33,597 bases of DNA from contig CAIXPS010000434.1 of assembly GCA_903921365.1 (NCBI GenBank), positions 1 to 33,597 of the forward strand, given 5' to 3'. Both the position numbers and the translations under genes were made by a program. Position 1 is the stretch's first letter. Each line of letters opens with the position of its first letter. The DNA is from an uncultured bacterium. Its GTDB lineage: Bacteria; Chloroflexota; Anaerolineae; J036; Brachytrichaceae. The notes under the pieces were generated by a model. The model was not told the DNA's origin. It saw nothing but the letters and a program-made list of their open reading frames with translations, and did no database searches. This document shows, piece after piece, positions 1-8,143 of this stretch.

Positions 1-80
1 CCCTCGGTCTGCCAGCCATGGCCGAAACTCGGTTTGCTGTTACAGACGTCATTTACTCCAAATCCAGACATCCACGTGTC

Positions 81-746
81 TCAGCGAGGTGCTTCATCAA
101 CCAAACCCAGCTCCTGGCATCGCATCACGATGGGTTGCGCGCCGCCGCACATCTCCAACTTCATCGCAATGTTACGCATATGCACGTTGAAAGTTTTGTA
201 GCACATGCTCAGCAGAACTGCGGCTTCCTTGCGCGAATATTCATGTGCACAGGCCAACGCATTCACCACCTCCAGCTCAGTCGCAGTCAGTCGTGGGGCG
301 CTGAAGCTGTCGCGGTAAATAATCTCCCTGGCCGCAGGACACACAACCAGGCTGCCCTCATTAACGGCACGGATGCTGTCAACCATATCGGCAAGGCGAA
401 TCGTGTCCCATATCAAGTAACAGTCGATGCCCCATCGTATCAGCGAGGTGATCGTGGTGTACACACGACTATCCGATATCACGACAAAACGGGCAAAAGG
501 GAAATCGCGTCGCCATTAATCTAACAACATTGTTGGGAGTGTCAAAACGCCCCGGAAGGACATACTCAACAGAAGTGTCCTGATATCTCGACTGCCAGCA
601 TCACTGGGAAGATCATCAATGCTGGAAGAGGTAAACACGACATCCATGTCTAGCTGAGTCAAAAGCGCCGAGCATATCAAATCACGGTTTAGTGCACATG
701 GCTCAACCAGACCGAGTTTAATGCGACCAGATTCGCTTCCTGCCAT
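81..746 (-). pseudogene. NarL/FixJ-type response regulator, interrupted by an in-frame stop
   Basis: Two open segments in the same frame (746-516 and 482-81) are separated by a single TAA codon at 518-516. Read through, they give about 221 residues, the usual length of a NarL-family regulator. The first part resembles the start of a receiver domain (LGLVEPCALNRDLICSALL). The middle (FARFVVISDS, then AVNEGSLVVCPAAREI) continues that receiver fold. The end is a LuxR-type helix-turn-helix (LTATELEVVNALACAHEYSRKEAAVLL, quoted here as two adjoining helices). The stretch where the phosphoacceptor Asp normally lies reads TLLLSMSFRG, so that Asp seems replaced by Ser, and the acidic pair near the N-terminus is EP. 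The ATG at 746 has a GGAAGG about 10 nt upstream. A restart at the GTG at 482 could give a DNA-binding half alone. Either a true nonsense mutation or a sequencing error is possible. No partner histidine kinase is nearby. Confidence 0.72.
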
Positions 747-828
747 TGATCATCAGCCTTCCGCGTTATGCCTCAAACCCATGTATATACCGCATGGGTT
801 GTTCACCAGTTCACGCGCAACTCTACGA

Positions 829-1140
829 CTATCGGGCAATCCTGACTTCGTAGAACATCAACCGCGGTCCGCGTTGAGCACTATCGGTTTCCGCTACCCG
901 TGTCGCCAGCAATAACTGGTCTCCATGCGCGATATTAGCCTGGCGGTACAGCGGTGTAATGCGCCGGTTCAGCACATCCATGATTGACGCCGCCATTTCC
1001 TGATCATCAAACAACCCGTGAGCGCCATGGTCTACGGTTTTGCGCACCTGCTCGATACTGACTTGCCTCAGGGTGATCGCTGCCGGCATCGGCAGGTTTG
1101 ACAAACGCCCATCCAGTGAATCGGTCAGATATACCTTCAT
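829..1140 (-). CDS. small DUF1874 / STIV B116-like protein
   Basis: This is a 103-residue protein. Its pattern, MKVYLTDSL at the N-terminus, a middle ITLRQVSIEQVRKTV, a helix ending in IMDVLNRRI, then GDQLLLATRV and a terminal FYEVRI strand, matches my recollection of the DUF1874 (STIV B116-like) fold. That family includes viral and bacterial ring nucleases (AcrIII-1, Crn2) that cleave cyclic tetra-adenylate. In those enzymes a Gly-His pair precedes the central helix; here the equivalent position reads LFDDQEM, so the catalytic His is absent. Ring nuclease activity is therefore unlikely and the role is unknown. The ATG has a GAGG about 7 nt upstream. It lies just upstream of the broken regulator on the same strand, 82 bp away. 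The family assignment is from memory of the pattern and is moderate. Confidence 0.55.
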   Translation of the reverse strand: MKVYLTDSLDGRLSNLPMPAAITLRQVSIEQVRKTVDHGAHGLFDDQEMAASIMDVLNRRITPLYRQANIAHGDQLLLATRVAETDSAQRGPRLMFYEVRIAR

Positions 1141-1223
1141 CGTCTCGCCTCATGTCACTTTCTCATAAACACACTGCTTAGCTCACAACTGGTATGACTG
1201 TATCGCCGACCCAGATGGAAAAG

Positions 1224-1255
1224 TCCCCAATTTCTCCCCGATTTGTCCCCAGATC
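1224..1255. promoter_or_regulatory. three TCCCC boxes phased at 11 bp
   Basis: In the 229-bp divergent region between the DUF1874-like gene (minus) and the methyltransferase gene (plus), the pentamer TCCCC occurs at 1224, 1235 and 1246. The first two copies are followed by AATTT or GATTT. The exact 11-bp spacing, about one helical turn, is typical of a protein-binding operator. No regulator can be assigned. The rest of this intergenic region shows nothing else I can support. Confidence 0.35.
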
Positions 1256-1369
1256 ATTCACTGGTTGAAAAACGTCATGACAATACCCCGGTTGGTGTTG
1301 TATCATTTTGCGAATACTCTGGTGGGTTGTAATGATGAGAAGGGATTCCTGGAAGGTTAAGGATGCGAA

Positions 1370-2023
1370 GTGACTGACAATACACGCGCAGGGGCGGCGA
1401 TCTACTTACCACTGACACTCCGATTCTATGACTTGGTTGTTCATGGTCTCTCCAACGCATACGCATGGCGCTGTCCGGAGCGCGAATTTATCACGCTATA
1501 TGACCAGAATGTGTCGGCCAATCACCTCGACGTTGGCTGCGGCACCGGATATTTACTCGATCACTGTCGGTTTCCCGTGGCCGCACCACAAGTGACACTG
1601 GCAGACCTGAATCCTAATTCGTTAAAGTGGACATCGCGGCGCATCCTGCGCTATCACCCTAAAAGTTATGTGGCTGAAATTCTTAAGCCGCTGCCCATGA
1701 CTGAGCAATTCAACTCCATTGGGCTGAACTATGTGCTGCACTGCGTCCCGGGGAATCTGAAGGTCAAAGGCGTGGCATTTGACTACCTGAAGGACCGATT
1801 GCGTCCGGGTGGCATGCTATTTGGCTCTACCATCCCTAACATCGGCGTCAATCACAATCTCGCTGCGCGGACGCTCATGTCCATCTACGGCTGGATCGGT
1901 GCATTCAACAACAAGGAAGACAGTGTTGCTGATCTGACCTCCGAATTGAGCCGTCGCTTTACACAGGTCAAGGTCTGGACGATCGGCAGCGTCGCGTTAT
2001 TCACTGCCTGCGACAGCGCCTAA
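1370..2023 (+). CDS. class I SAM-dependent methyltransferase
   Basis: This 217-residue protein has the SAM-binding motif I LDVGCGTGYLLD near residue 55. It is followed by an acidic loop after the second strand (TLADLNPNSLKW), a post-motif segment LNYVLHCVPG, and the common RLRPGGMLFGST strand and turn. This is the methyltransferase type 11/12 Rossmann fold, cytoplasmic, with an unknown small-molecule substrate. The start is a GTG preceded by AAGGTTAAGG; no in-frame ATG occurs until well inside the SAM-binding domain. Its 3' end overlaps by 27 bp the end of the converging TPR gene. It stands alone on the plus strand, so context gives no hint of the substrate. Confidence 0.8.
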   Translation: MTDNTRAGAAIYLPLTLRFYDLVVHGLSNAYAWRCPEREFITLYDQNVSANHLDVGCGTGYLLDHCRFPVAAPQVTLADLNPNSLKWTSRRILRYHPKSYVAEILKPLPMTEQFNSIGLNYVLHCVPGNLKVKGVAFDYLKDRLRPGGMLFGSTIPNIGVNHNLAARTLMSIYGWIGAFNNKEDSVADLTSELSRRFTQVKVWTIGSVALFTACDSA

Positions 2024-2581
2024 TTGATCGCGCACCCACTGGCTCACTTCCTGTGCGCGCACGTCACCAATGCGGGTGAATCCGTTGTAGCTCTGGTTGG
2101 CATAGTCCAGTGCGGCTGAGCGATCTTTCTCAACAAGCGCCACCTTGGCAAGCCCAGACAACGCGCGCGCCGCATACGGAATTGAGCTGATATTGGTGGA
2201 GAGTTCATATCCTCGTCTGAGGTTGTCCCTGGCCGCCGCGATATTCCCAGCCATAAGCTGCCCTTCGCCATAGGATATCCAGCCAAACGCGGTTCCCCAG
2301 ACATTCGGCATGGCGGCTACATCCGTTACACTCTCCTTCAAATAAGGCCAAGCTTTATCATACTCGCGCAGATGTGCCAGCGCCAACCCGCACAAAGCGG
2401 TCGAGTACGATTGCATGTCGATCACCCCAATGCGCTGGCTTTGCGCGATACCGTCAAATGCCACCTGGTAAGCAGTATTTGCATCCCCTTGAGCCAGCCA
2501 CACGATTCCGGCAACCGCTTTTAGCCAGGATTCCGACTCAGGGTGATTATTTGCTATGGCGTAGGCCAAGCCTTCGTTCAA
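1997..2581 (-). pseudogene. TPR-repeat protein, C-terminal remnant
   Basis: About 194 residues form a run of helix pairs typical of tetratricopeptide repeats (for example ALCGLALAHLREYDKAWPYL and GEGQLMAGNIAAARDNLRRG, with conserved small/large/Ala positions). Such arrays form the C-terminal part of large ATP-binding LuxR/MalT-like or adenylate-cyclase-like regulators. The only starts are weak (TTG at 2581). The reading frame stays open about 12 codons further upstream in plausible coding sequence before a TAG at 2620-2618. I take this as the tail of a larger gene whose 5' part was lost. Directly upstream lies a transposase remnant, which fits loss by insertion and deletion. It could still be expressed as a stand-alone TPR protein. 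Confidence 0.6.
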
Positions 2582-2684
2582 TATCGTATGTGCTTTTAGT
2601 GACGCTCGTCTCGTCGCCTAGTCCACATCCATCGACTACGGTCCGGAATGTGTCAAGGGTTTTGAGACAAACTCGGCAAAGAGA

Positions 2685-2861
2685 TTAGGGAACATCGACG
2701 CTATCTGGTGAGATGGCCTCTTGGACGCGGCAGGGCGGATTGATCCAAACTGCCGTAGGCAAAGGTTGCGGACTGGGAGATCCATGAACAAAGCGATCTT
2801 GGTGAGCGGCATAAGCGATATCCAGTGTGCGTTGGCTCGCAGTCCCAAACCCGCCGCCTTC
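2685..2861 (-). mobile_element. IS3-like transposase (integrase) C-terminal remnant
   Basis: The minus-strand frame from 2840 reads SQRTLDIAYAAHQDRFVHG and then PLPTAVWINPP. I recognise this as the tail of IS3-type integrase-core transposases, which end in a pattern like AYxAHPERFVxG...PPxLPTxVWINPP. It is bounded upstream by a TAG at 2864-2862 and continues to a TAA at 2687-2685. Only about 35 residues are recognisable; the DDE core and the other end of the element are gone. It lies exactly between two truncated genes (yhcG and the TPR gene), so it probably marks the insertion that broke them. No terminal repeats could be identified by eye. Confidence 0.55.
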
Positions 2862-2889
2862 CTACACTAAACTACCGAGGGAATTTGTC

Positions 2890-3636
2890 TCATCCATTGT
2901 GGCACAGAAGGTAGTTGTAAAAGACAAGGTCAATGTAGTAATGCGAGGTTTCGGAACTGACTCGGAACTGTCTGCCAACAAAGGAAAACCCCTTGCCTAA
3001 TTCGAGCAGAAACAGTTGCAGCTTCGAGATGATGCGCGCTTCCAGCTTGCTTTCGTGCTCGACAGGAGATTCCTGCAACCCCAGAAATTCCAGCACATAA
3101 GGGTCTTTGATGAAGGACTCGGGGGCATCAGGCAGAACCACTCCTAATGGTGTGTCATCCGGTTTGATGTCTGGAGCTTTCAAGAGCCGCTCATAATAGA
3201 GTGTGGTGATGTTGCGATCCAGTTGCCGCGTGCTCCACGCCTGTTCGGCGGCCTCCTGAACATAATAATCGCGGGCGGCAGGGTTTTCCACGCGCATGAT
3301 TAGTCGATAATGCGTCCATGTCAATTCTCTACGCAGTGCGTAGAGTTTTCCCGTGCTGGGAAAAGCCAGAAAAAACCGCCTGAAATTCCAGAGGTTTGAG
3401 GCAGACAATCCTGTGCCGAATTCATCACCCAGTTGCCTGGATAGCGCGCGTATGATAAGGCTTCCGTACTCGGCTCTTTCTTTGCCTGCCTGCTCCTCTT
3501 GCACGATACGCTGGCCGATCTGCCAATATGCTTCGACCATCAGAAAATTGGCGTTTGAATAGGCTTTTTGTCGCGCAGAACGAAGGATATTGCGGACATC
3601 GTCAAAAAATGTGCGACTGGTTATGTCATTGCCCAT
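2890..3636 (-). pseudogene. yhcG: YhcG / DUF1016 PDDEXK nuclease-domain protein, 3'-truncated
   Basis: 248 residues. The N-terminal DUF1016 helical domain is clear (residues about 8-150: MVEAYWQIGQRIVQEEQ, ASNLWNFRRFFLAFP, LTWTHYRLIMRVENP). The PDDEXK nuclease domain then begins (SFIKDPYVLEFL, LLELGKGFSFVGRQ, SSETSHYYIDLVFYNYLL). Family members continue with a strand carrying the catalytic Lys (pattern VLIDLK) and run to about 340-380 residues. Here the homology stops right after FYNYLL and the frame ends in CHNG and a stop, so the second half of the active site is missing. Such proteins are often encoded beside type I restriction-modification genes, as here. ATG start at 3636. A short palindromic repeat lies inside the coding sequence (3327-3345). 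Confidence 0.8.
3327..3345. repeat. CTCTAC/GTAGAG palindrome, copy 1 (inside yhcG)
   Basis: A perfect inverted repeat with 9-bp arms, CTCTACGCA, G, TGCGTAGAG, followed on the plus strand by TTTTCC and preceded by AATT. It encodes the LYALRREL segment of the YhcG remnant, so it is in frame within a gene. Two relatives lie within the next 530 bp. Confidence 0.65.
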
Positions 3637-3697
3637 GCGCTACCTCACAAGAAAGCCACAATTTATGTTGATCCATAGGTACCAGTACATCCCAATT

Positions 3698-3716
3698 CTC
3701 TACACAGTGTGTAGAG
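3698..3716. repeat. CTCTAC/GTAGAG palindrome, copy 2
   Basis: A perfect inverted repeat CTCTACACA, G, TGTGTAGAG, again preceded by AATT and followed by TTTTCC. Compared with copy 1 it has a G-to-A change in one arm and the matching C-to-T change in the other, so pairing is kept. It lies just upstream of the yhcG start. Confidence 0.65.
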
Positions 3717-3751
3717 TTTTCCATAACGACACAGCTCCACTGACATAATTC

Positions 3752-3853
3752 TTGGCATTGATCGCTGCATCCAGCCTTGTGGTTTCTGCCTGTGCCGGTA
3801 TAACGTGGCGGTGAGTTGCGCCATCTTCTCCTCAAACATCTCGCCGTTATCCT
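3752..3853 (-). pseudogene. hsdM 3'-end fragment, degenerate copy
   Basis: About 100 bp here match the 3' part of the hsdM gene at about 5887-5989 with only a few substitutions and one missing base (CCTGTGCCGG here against CCTGCTGCCGG there), which shifts the frame. On the minus strand it encodes the equivalent of [20 protein letters not shown], then goes out of frame. It is a non-functional duplicate of the hsdM tail, evidence of recombination between two related loci. Confidence 0.8.
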
Positions 3854-3872
3854 CTCTACGCGTTGAGTAGCG
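3854..3872. repeat. CTCTAC/GTAGAG palindrome, copy 3 (imperfect)
   Basis: CTCTACGCG, TTG, AGTAGCG followed by TTTTCCGTGC is an imperfect version of copies 1 and 2 with the same downstream TTTTCC. It abuts exactly the edge of the hsdM tail fragment, so it may mark a recombination point. Confidence 0.45.
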
Positions 3873-3937
3873 TTTTCCGTGCTATTAGTGAACATTTCCG
3901 TGCTTTTAAATCGCGTTTCTGCGCGTTTAGCGCGCGT

Positions 3938-4544
3938 TTATGTTGGTTTCTTACAGTAGCTTACACTCCGCCCCCGAGTCCCTTTACGAACAAGCAACCC
4001 GGCAGCGACCAGTTCGTCTAGCAATCGATAGGCCATATGCACACTAATACGGCACATATCAGCCGTCTCGTTGCGCGTGATGCACTCATTTTTCTCGATG
4101 TATTGCAACACCATTTGTCTGCGCTGCAATGGCTCAAAACCCCTCTGGCGCACATAAGCCGCTTTGGCGCCAAGCGCCCGGTATGCCGCTGCCGACAGAT
4201 GCCATGTGCGAGCGCGTGTCTGACCACGCACTTCTACCAGGCCTGCTTCCACCAGACGCTGGAGCGCAGCGCGCGTATCCACCTCGGACTTTTGTGTGAG
4301 ACGGGCAGCATCCCTGGTAACCACATCACGTTCATGCCACAGCGAATTGAGAATGAGCAACTCGTCAAGCCCGAGCTTACTCCCGTTTTTCGTCTCGGTG
4401 ACCAACAACCGCACGAAGTCGAGATTTGCCTCGCCGCCGGGGATGACTACCGTCACACCTGTGTTTTCGCTGCGGTCATACGACGGCGCCGGGCGGCCAT
4501 TGCGTAGTTGTTCATAAAAATGGTGTCGATGCCGCGCGCGGTCC
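3938..4544 (-). pseudogene. AlbA_2 / RecG-like ATP-binding protein, C-terminal fragment
   Basis: The minus-strand frame encodes YEQLRNGRPAPSYDRS, then VVIPGGEANLDFVRLLV, GLDELLILNSLWHERDVVT, and two winged-helix-like segments (LTQKSEVDTRAALQRLVEAG and ITRNETADMCRISVHMAYRL). This is the C-terminal half of the divergent AlbA_2 (Schlafen-like) / COG2865 proteins once annotated as RecG-like helicases. The preceding family signature GIDTIF is present, but in the neighbouring frame (as TARGIDTIF). A missing base in the T5 run at 4520-4516 explains the shift. The AlbA_2 and ATPase domains are absent. Upstream the sequence switches to an hsdM-like tail. No credible start exists. Often found in phage defence or regulatory contexts. 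Confidence 0.7.
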
Positions 4545-4602
4545 TCTACAGCCTCCGAATCCACGTAACGTTCCGATGTCAGCACATGGCCTTTGGCGGT
4601 GA
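4541..4602 (-). pseudogene. second hsdM-like tail fragment, fused to the AlbA_2 remnant
   Basis: Immediately after the fic stop, the minus strand encodes KGHVLTSERYVDSEAVED. The hsdM gene further on encodes [18 protein letters not shown] at the corresponding place. Nucleotide similarity is clearly lower than for the 3752-3853 fragment, so the two may come from different hsdM copies. The match ends at GTAGAGGAC, where the AlbA_2-derived sequence begins; family logic predicts a similar GTAGAG string in that gene (V-E codons before R-T-A-R-G-I-D), suggesting joining at microhomology. Confidence 0.6.
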
Positions 4603-5763
4603 TCACGGCTCCATTTCCCCATTCAGGATTGACAGGTAACGGTCGTATACAAACACGCGGTTGCGACGTTGACTCGTCAGTTCGCGCGCGATGCCCAGGT
4701 TCGTCAGTGTCTGCATGCTTTTGGTCGCGGTTGGAAACGAAACTTCCGCGCGCCGGCAAATCTCGTTGACCGTGACGATCGGCCGTTCACACAGTGCATC
4801 AAAAACGCGCAGGAGAGCTGTGCCGGAGCGCCCCAGTCCTTTAATGCGCCTGGAGTCCTCTTGGAAAATAGCCGTCAACCGCTGGGTGATTCGCACAGCA
4901 CCCGATGCCGTCTGATCCACACCCTCCAAAAAAAAATCGAGCCACGCCTCCCATTCACCACTCGCGCGCACAACGTCAAGCAATCGGTAATACTCGGAGC
5001 GATGCTGCTTGAAGTACAAGCTCAGATAGAGTAAGGGCCGCGAGAGTGCACCGCTATGGTGCAGAATCAATGCAATCAATAACCGTCCAACGCGGCCATT
5101 GCCATCCAGAAATGGGTGAATCGTCTCAAACTGTACATGCGCCAGGGCGGCTTTCAACAGTGCAGGATAGGGAGCATCCATGTCGTGAATGAAACGTTCC
5201 AGGGATGCCATGCAATCTTCGACGCGGGCCGGGGGCGGGGGCACAAAGTGGGCATTCCCGGGGCGAGTGCCACCGATCCAGTTTTGCGAGCGCCGAAACT
5301 CGCCGGGTTGCTTCTCGCTTCCCCGTCCGCGCGAGAGTAGCTTCCCATGTACCTCTCGAATCAGCCGGTTGGACAATGGAAAGCCTTCACGCAGGCGCGC
5401 CATGCCATGGTCAAGCGCAGCAACATAATTGGAAACCTCAATGACATCGTCAAATGGCACGCCGGGGACCTCTTCAAGTTCAAATAGTAGCAAATCAGAG
5501 AGCGAGGATTGAGTGCCTTCGATTTGAGAGGAGAGCACCGCTTCTCGGCGCACGTACGTGTAAAGGAACAGATCTGGATCCGGCAATAGTGCGGAGATAC
5601 TATCCAGCCTGCCCACAGCAAGGGTCGCCCGTTCCAGCAAGAGTTGGCGCGACTGATCAAGCACGAGCGGCGGGTTGGGCGGCAGGTGATGAGGCACAAA
5701 TGCGGAGACCTGTTCCCCGCTTACGCTGGAGACCTCATATTGTCCTGAGATTCCTCTTTCCAT
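4603..5763 (-). CDS. Fic-domain protein with C-terminal winged helix
   Basis: About 386 residues, apparently intact. An N-terminal helical segment carries an inhibitory-type motif SSQIEGT (about 78-84, Glu82). The Fic core has the full active-site motif HPFLDGNGRVGR (about 216-227) with the catalytic His216. A C-terminal winged-helix domain follows (about 315-380, TVNEICRRAEVSFPTATKSM). Fic enzymes transfer AMP or a related nucleotide moiety to protein hydroxyls; the Glu motif keeps them off until relieved. The start is either the TTG at 5775 or the ATG at 5763; I prefer the ATG. Three copies of an operator-like 10-mer lie just upstream, which with the winged helix suggests autoregulation. 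It sits between hsdM and the AlbA_2 fragment, a common place for accessory genes in type I restriction loci. Confidence 0.88.
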   Translation of the reverse strand: MERGISGQYEVSSVSGEQVSAFVPHHLPPNPPLVLDQSRQLLLERATLAVGRLDSISALLPDPDLFLYTYVRREAVLSSQIEGTQSSLSDLLLFELEEVPGVPFDDVIEVSNYVAALDHGMARLREGFPLSNRLIREVHGKLLSRGRGSEKQPGEFRRSQNWIGGTRPGNAHFVPPPPARVEDCMASLERFIHDMDAPYPALLKAALAHVQFETIHPFLDGNGRVGRLLIALILHHSGALSRPLLYLSLYFKQHRSEYYRLLDVVRASGEWEAWLDFFLEGVDQTASGAVRITQRLTAIFQEDSRRIKGLGRSGTALLRVFDALCERPIVTVNEICRRAEVSFPTATKSMQTLTNLGIARELTSQRRNRVFVYDRYLSILNGEMEP

Positions 5764-5793
5764 ATCTACATCCAACTTCCATATTAAGCGATG

Positions 5794-5844
5794 CTTTAAT
5801 AAGAAAACGCCTTATTAAAGTAAACCGGCTTTTCCTTTAATAAG
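5794..5844 (-). promoter_or_regulatory. triple CTTTAATAAG operator upstream of fic
   Basis: The 10-mer CTTTAATAAG occurs at 5794-5803 and 5835-5844, and in inverted orientation (CTTATTAAAG) at 5811-5820. The first and third-listed copies form a perfect inverted repeat around a 7-bp spacer (AAAACGC). They lie within 83 bp between the hsdM stop and the fic start. The AT-rich palindrome stands out from its surroundings and is a good candidate for a binding site of the Fic winged helix or another regulator. Confidence 0.55.
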
Positions 5845-5858
5845 AAATTATGTAACGA

Positions 5859-7007
<1,149 letters not shown>

Positions 7008-7029
7008 AGGATGGTTAGCATAGCAAGGC

Positions 7030-7596
7030 CTAGGTATCTGACGGCCCCATCTGCCAGCCCGTCACCGTCGCCCACTCTTCGGCGGCAAGATAGATCAGGT
7101 CGACGGCGGGATCCTTCACGTAGGGATAATCATCCGTGTTGCGCAGAAACTCGGCTAACCGGCGCTTGAGTTCGGCATACGCCGCAGCCGTGGCGGGGTG
7201 CAAGCGCAGGTAGTCGCGGAAGAGCAGCGGATAGCGCTGATTGGCTCGCCCAGGTGTCCGCATGTGGGTATTCGTCCGGCGATGTCCGGGGGGTGGGCGG
7301 AAGAAATACTTTTCCCACTCGGCGTCTGCCGTCGGCGCTCCTGGCGGGCAGTGATCGCTCCAGTTGCCCTCGGCCAACGTATAGCCGATGCTGTTCATTG
7401 CGGCGACAACGGTGTTGTCCAACACCGCAACGGTAATCTGCACATCAATGATGTCTTTTGCAGGCAGGTTCGGCACGGAGGTCGAACCGATGTGGTCGAT
7501 GCGCAACACGAGCGGGCCGAGCGCCGCGCGCACGTTGGTCGCGATCTTCGTGAACTCCACCGGCCAGTCGGGGTTATACGGGACGATTTCAATCAT
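7030..7596 (-). CDS. GrpB-family (UPF0157) nucleotidyltransferase-like protein
   Basis: About 188 residues. The N-terminus [12 protein letters not shown] and the motif [20 protein letters not shown] are diagnostic of the GrpB/UPF0157 family, which has a nucleotidyltransferase fold with GS...D.D motif (HIGSTS, then DIIDVQ). Later conserved parts are present ([28 protein letters not shown]). Substrate is unknown; some members are fused to CoaE. I choose the ATG at 7596; a GTG three codons upstream is possible. It follows the defence remnants head to tail with hsdM but is separated by 22 bp and shares no obvious function. It is transcribed divergently from the DUF2690 gene. Confidence 0.85.
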   Translation of the reverse strand: MIEIVPYNPDWPVEFTKIATNVRAALGPLVLRIDHIGSTSVPNLPAKDIIDVQITVAVLDNTVVAAMNSIGYTLAEGNWSDHCPPGAPTADAEWEKYFFRPPPGHRRTNTHMRTPGRANQRYPLLFRDYLRLHPATAAAYAELKRRLAEFLRNTDDYPYVKDPAVDLIYLAAEEWATVTGWQMGPSDT

Positions 7597-7610
7597 GTGG
7601 TTCACTCATC

Positions 7611-7620
7611 AGTATAATAC
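7611..7620. promoter_or_regulatory. overlapping divergent -10 boxes
   Basis: The plus strand carries TATAAT at 7613-7618, upstream of the DUF2690 gene. The same bases read on the minus strand give TATACT, about 15 nt before the GrpB ATG. The two promoters would share one melting region. No convincing -35 boxes are seen. Confidence 0.35.
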
Positions 7621-7669
7621 GGGGCACTCATTTCGAGTTCTCAGTCGATTGTCAGGAGGTACATTAGAT

Positions 7670-8140
7670 ATGAATCGGTTCTTTCGATCTGTGTCCGTTC
7701 TGTGCGCTGCAATCGTCACCATACTCACGATCTTCCCCGTCAACGCCGCCGCGACCGCTAACACGACCACGGCGCACTGGCACGGCTGTTATGGCGCAAC
7801 TTGTCGCGGCAAGGACCCGCAAGTGATGGGCTGCGCAACAGATGCTGTCACACTGGCGGTTCGCCCGTACCCTGGAACGGCCAGCGCCGGTTACAACCAG
7901 GATGTCGAACTTCGCTATTCGGCGGCATGCAATGCGCGCTGGGCGCGTGTGACCAGCCGGCTTGCAGCGGGTCAGATCGTCTACACTACCGCTTATATTG
8001 CCTTTCATCCGTTGACGCGCGTCACTCGTTATGGCGCCCGCGTCGTGTGGAGCCGCATGTGGTCCGGCCTGGCGCAAGGGTGCGGCGTCTCCGTATGGAC
8101 GGGCGACCCAACCTATAAACCTGCGAATTGCGCTCCTTAA
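7670..8140 (+). CDS. secreted DUF2690-family protein
   Basis: 156 residues. A Sec signal peptide is evident (MNRFFRSVSVLCAAIVTILT, then FPVNAAATA as likely cleavage region). The mature part starts HWHGCYGATCRGKDPQVMGC and continues with VELRYSAACNARWARV, the pattern of the DUF2690 (YjfA-like) family. These are small extracytoplasmic proteins with conserved cysteines, here six or so in the mature part, probably disulfide-bonded; function unknown. The ATG at 7670 has an excellent AGGAGG at 7654-7659, so longer upstream frames are rejected. The GH43-like gene starts 3 bp after its stop, so the two are likely co-transcribed. Confidence 0.82.
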   Translation: MNRFFRSVSVLCAAIVTILTIFPVNAAATANTTTAHWHGCYGATCRGKDPQVMGCATDAVTLAVRPYPGTASAGYNQDVELRYSAACNARWARVTSRLAAGQIVYTTAYIAFHPLTRVTRYGARVVWSRMWSGLAQGCGVSVWTGDPTYKPANCAP

Positions 8141-8143
8141 CCT

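Noticed and set aside
2636-2848. Minus-strand 70-codon frame between TPR and yhcG remnants
   Set aside because: A neighbouring frame on the same strand carries the transposase tail; this one has no recognisable content.
3938-4759. Single 273-residue protein including the sequence upstream of 4602
   Set aside because: The first 50 or so codons overlap fic in another frame, and the next part is hsdM-like, so this is a chimaeric remnant, not one gene.
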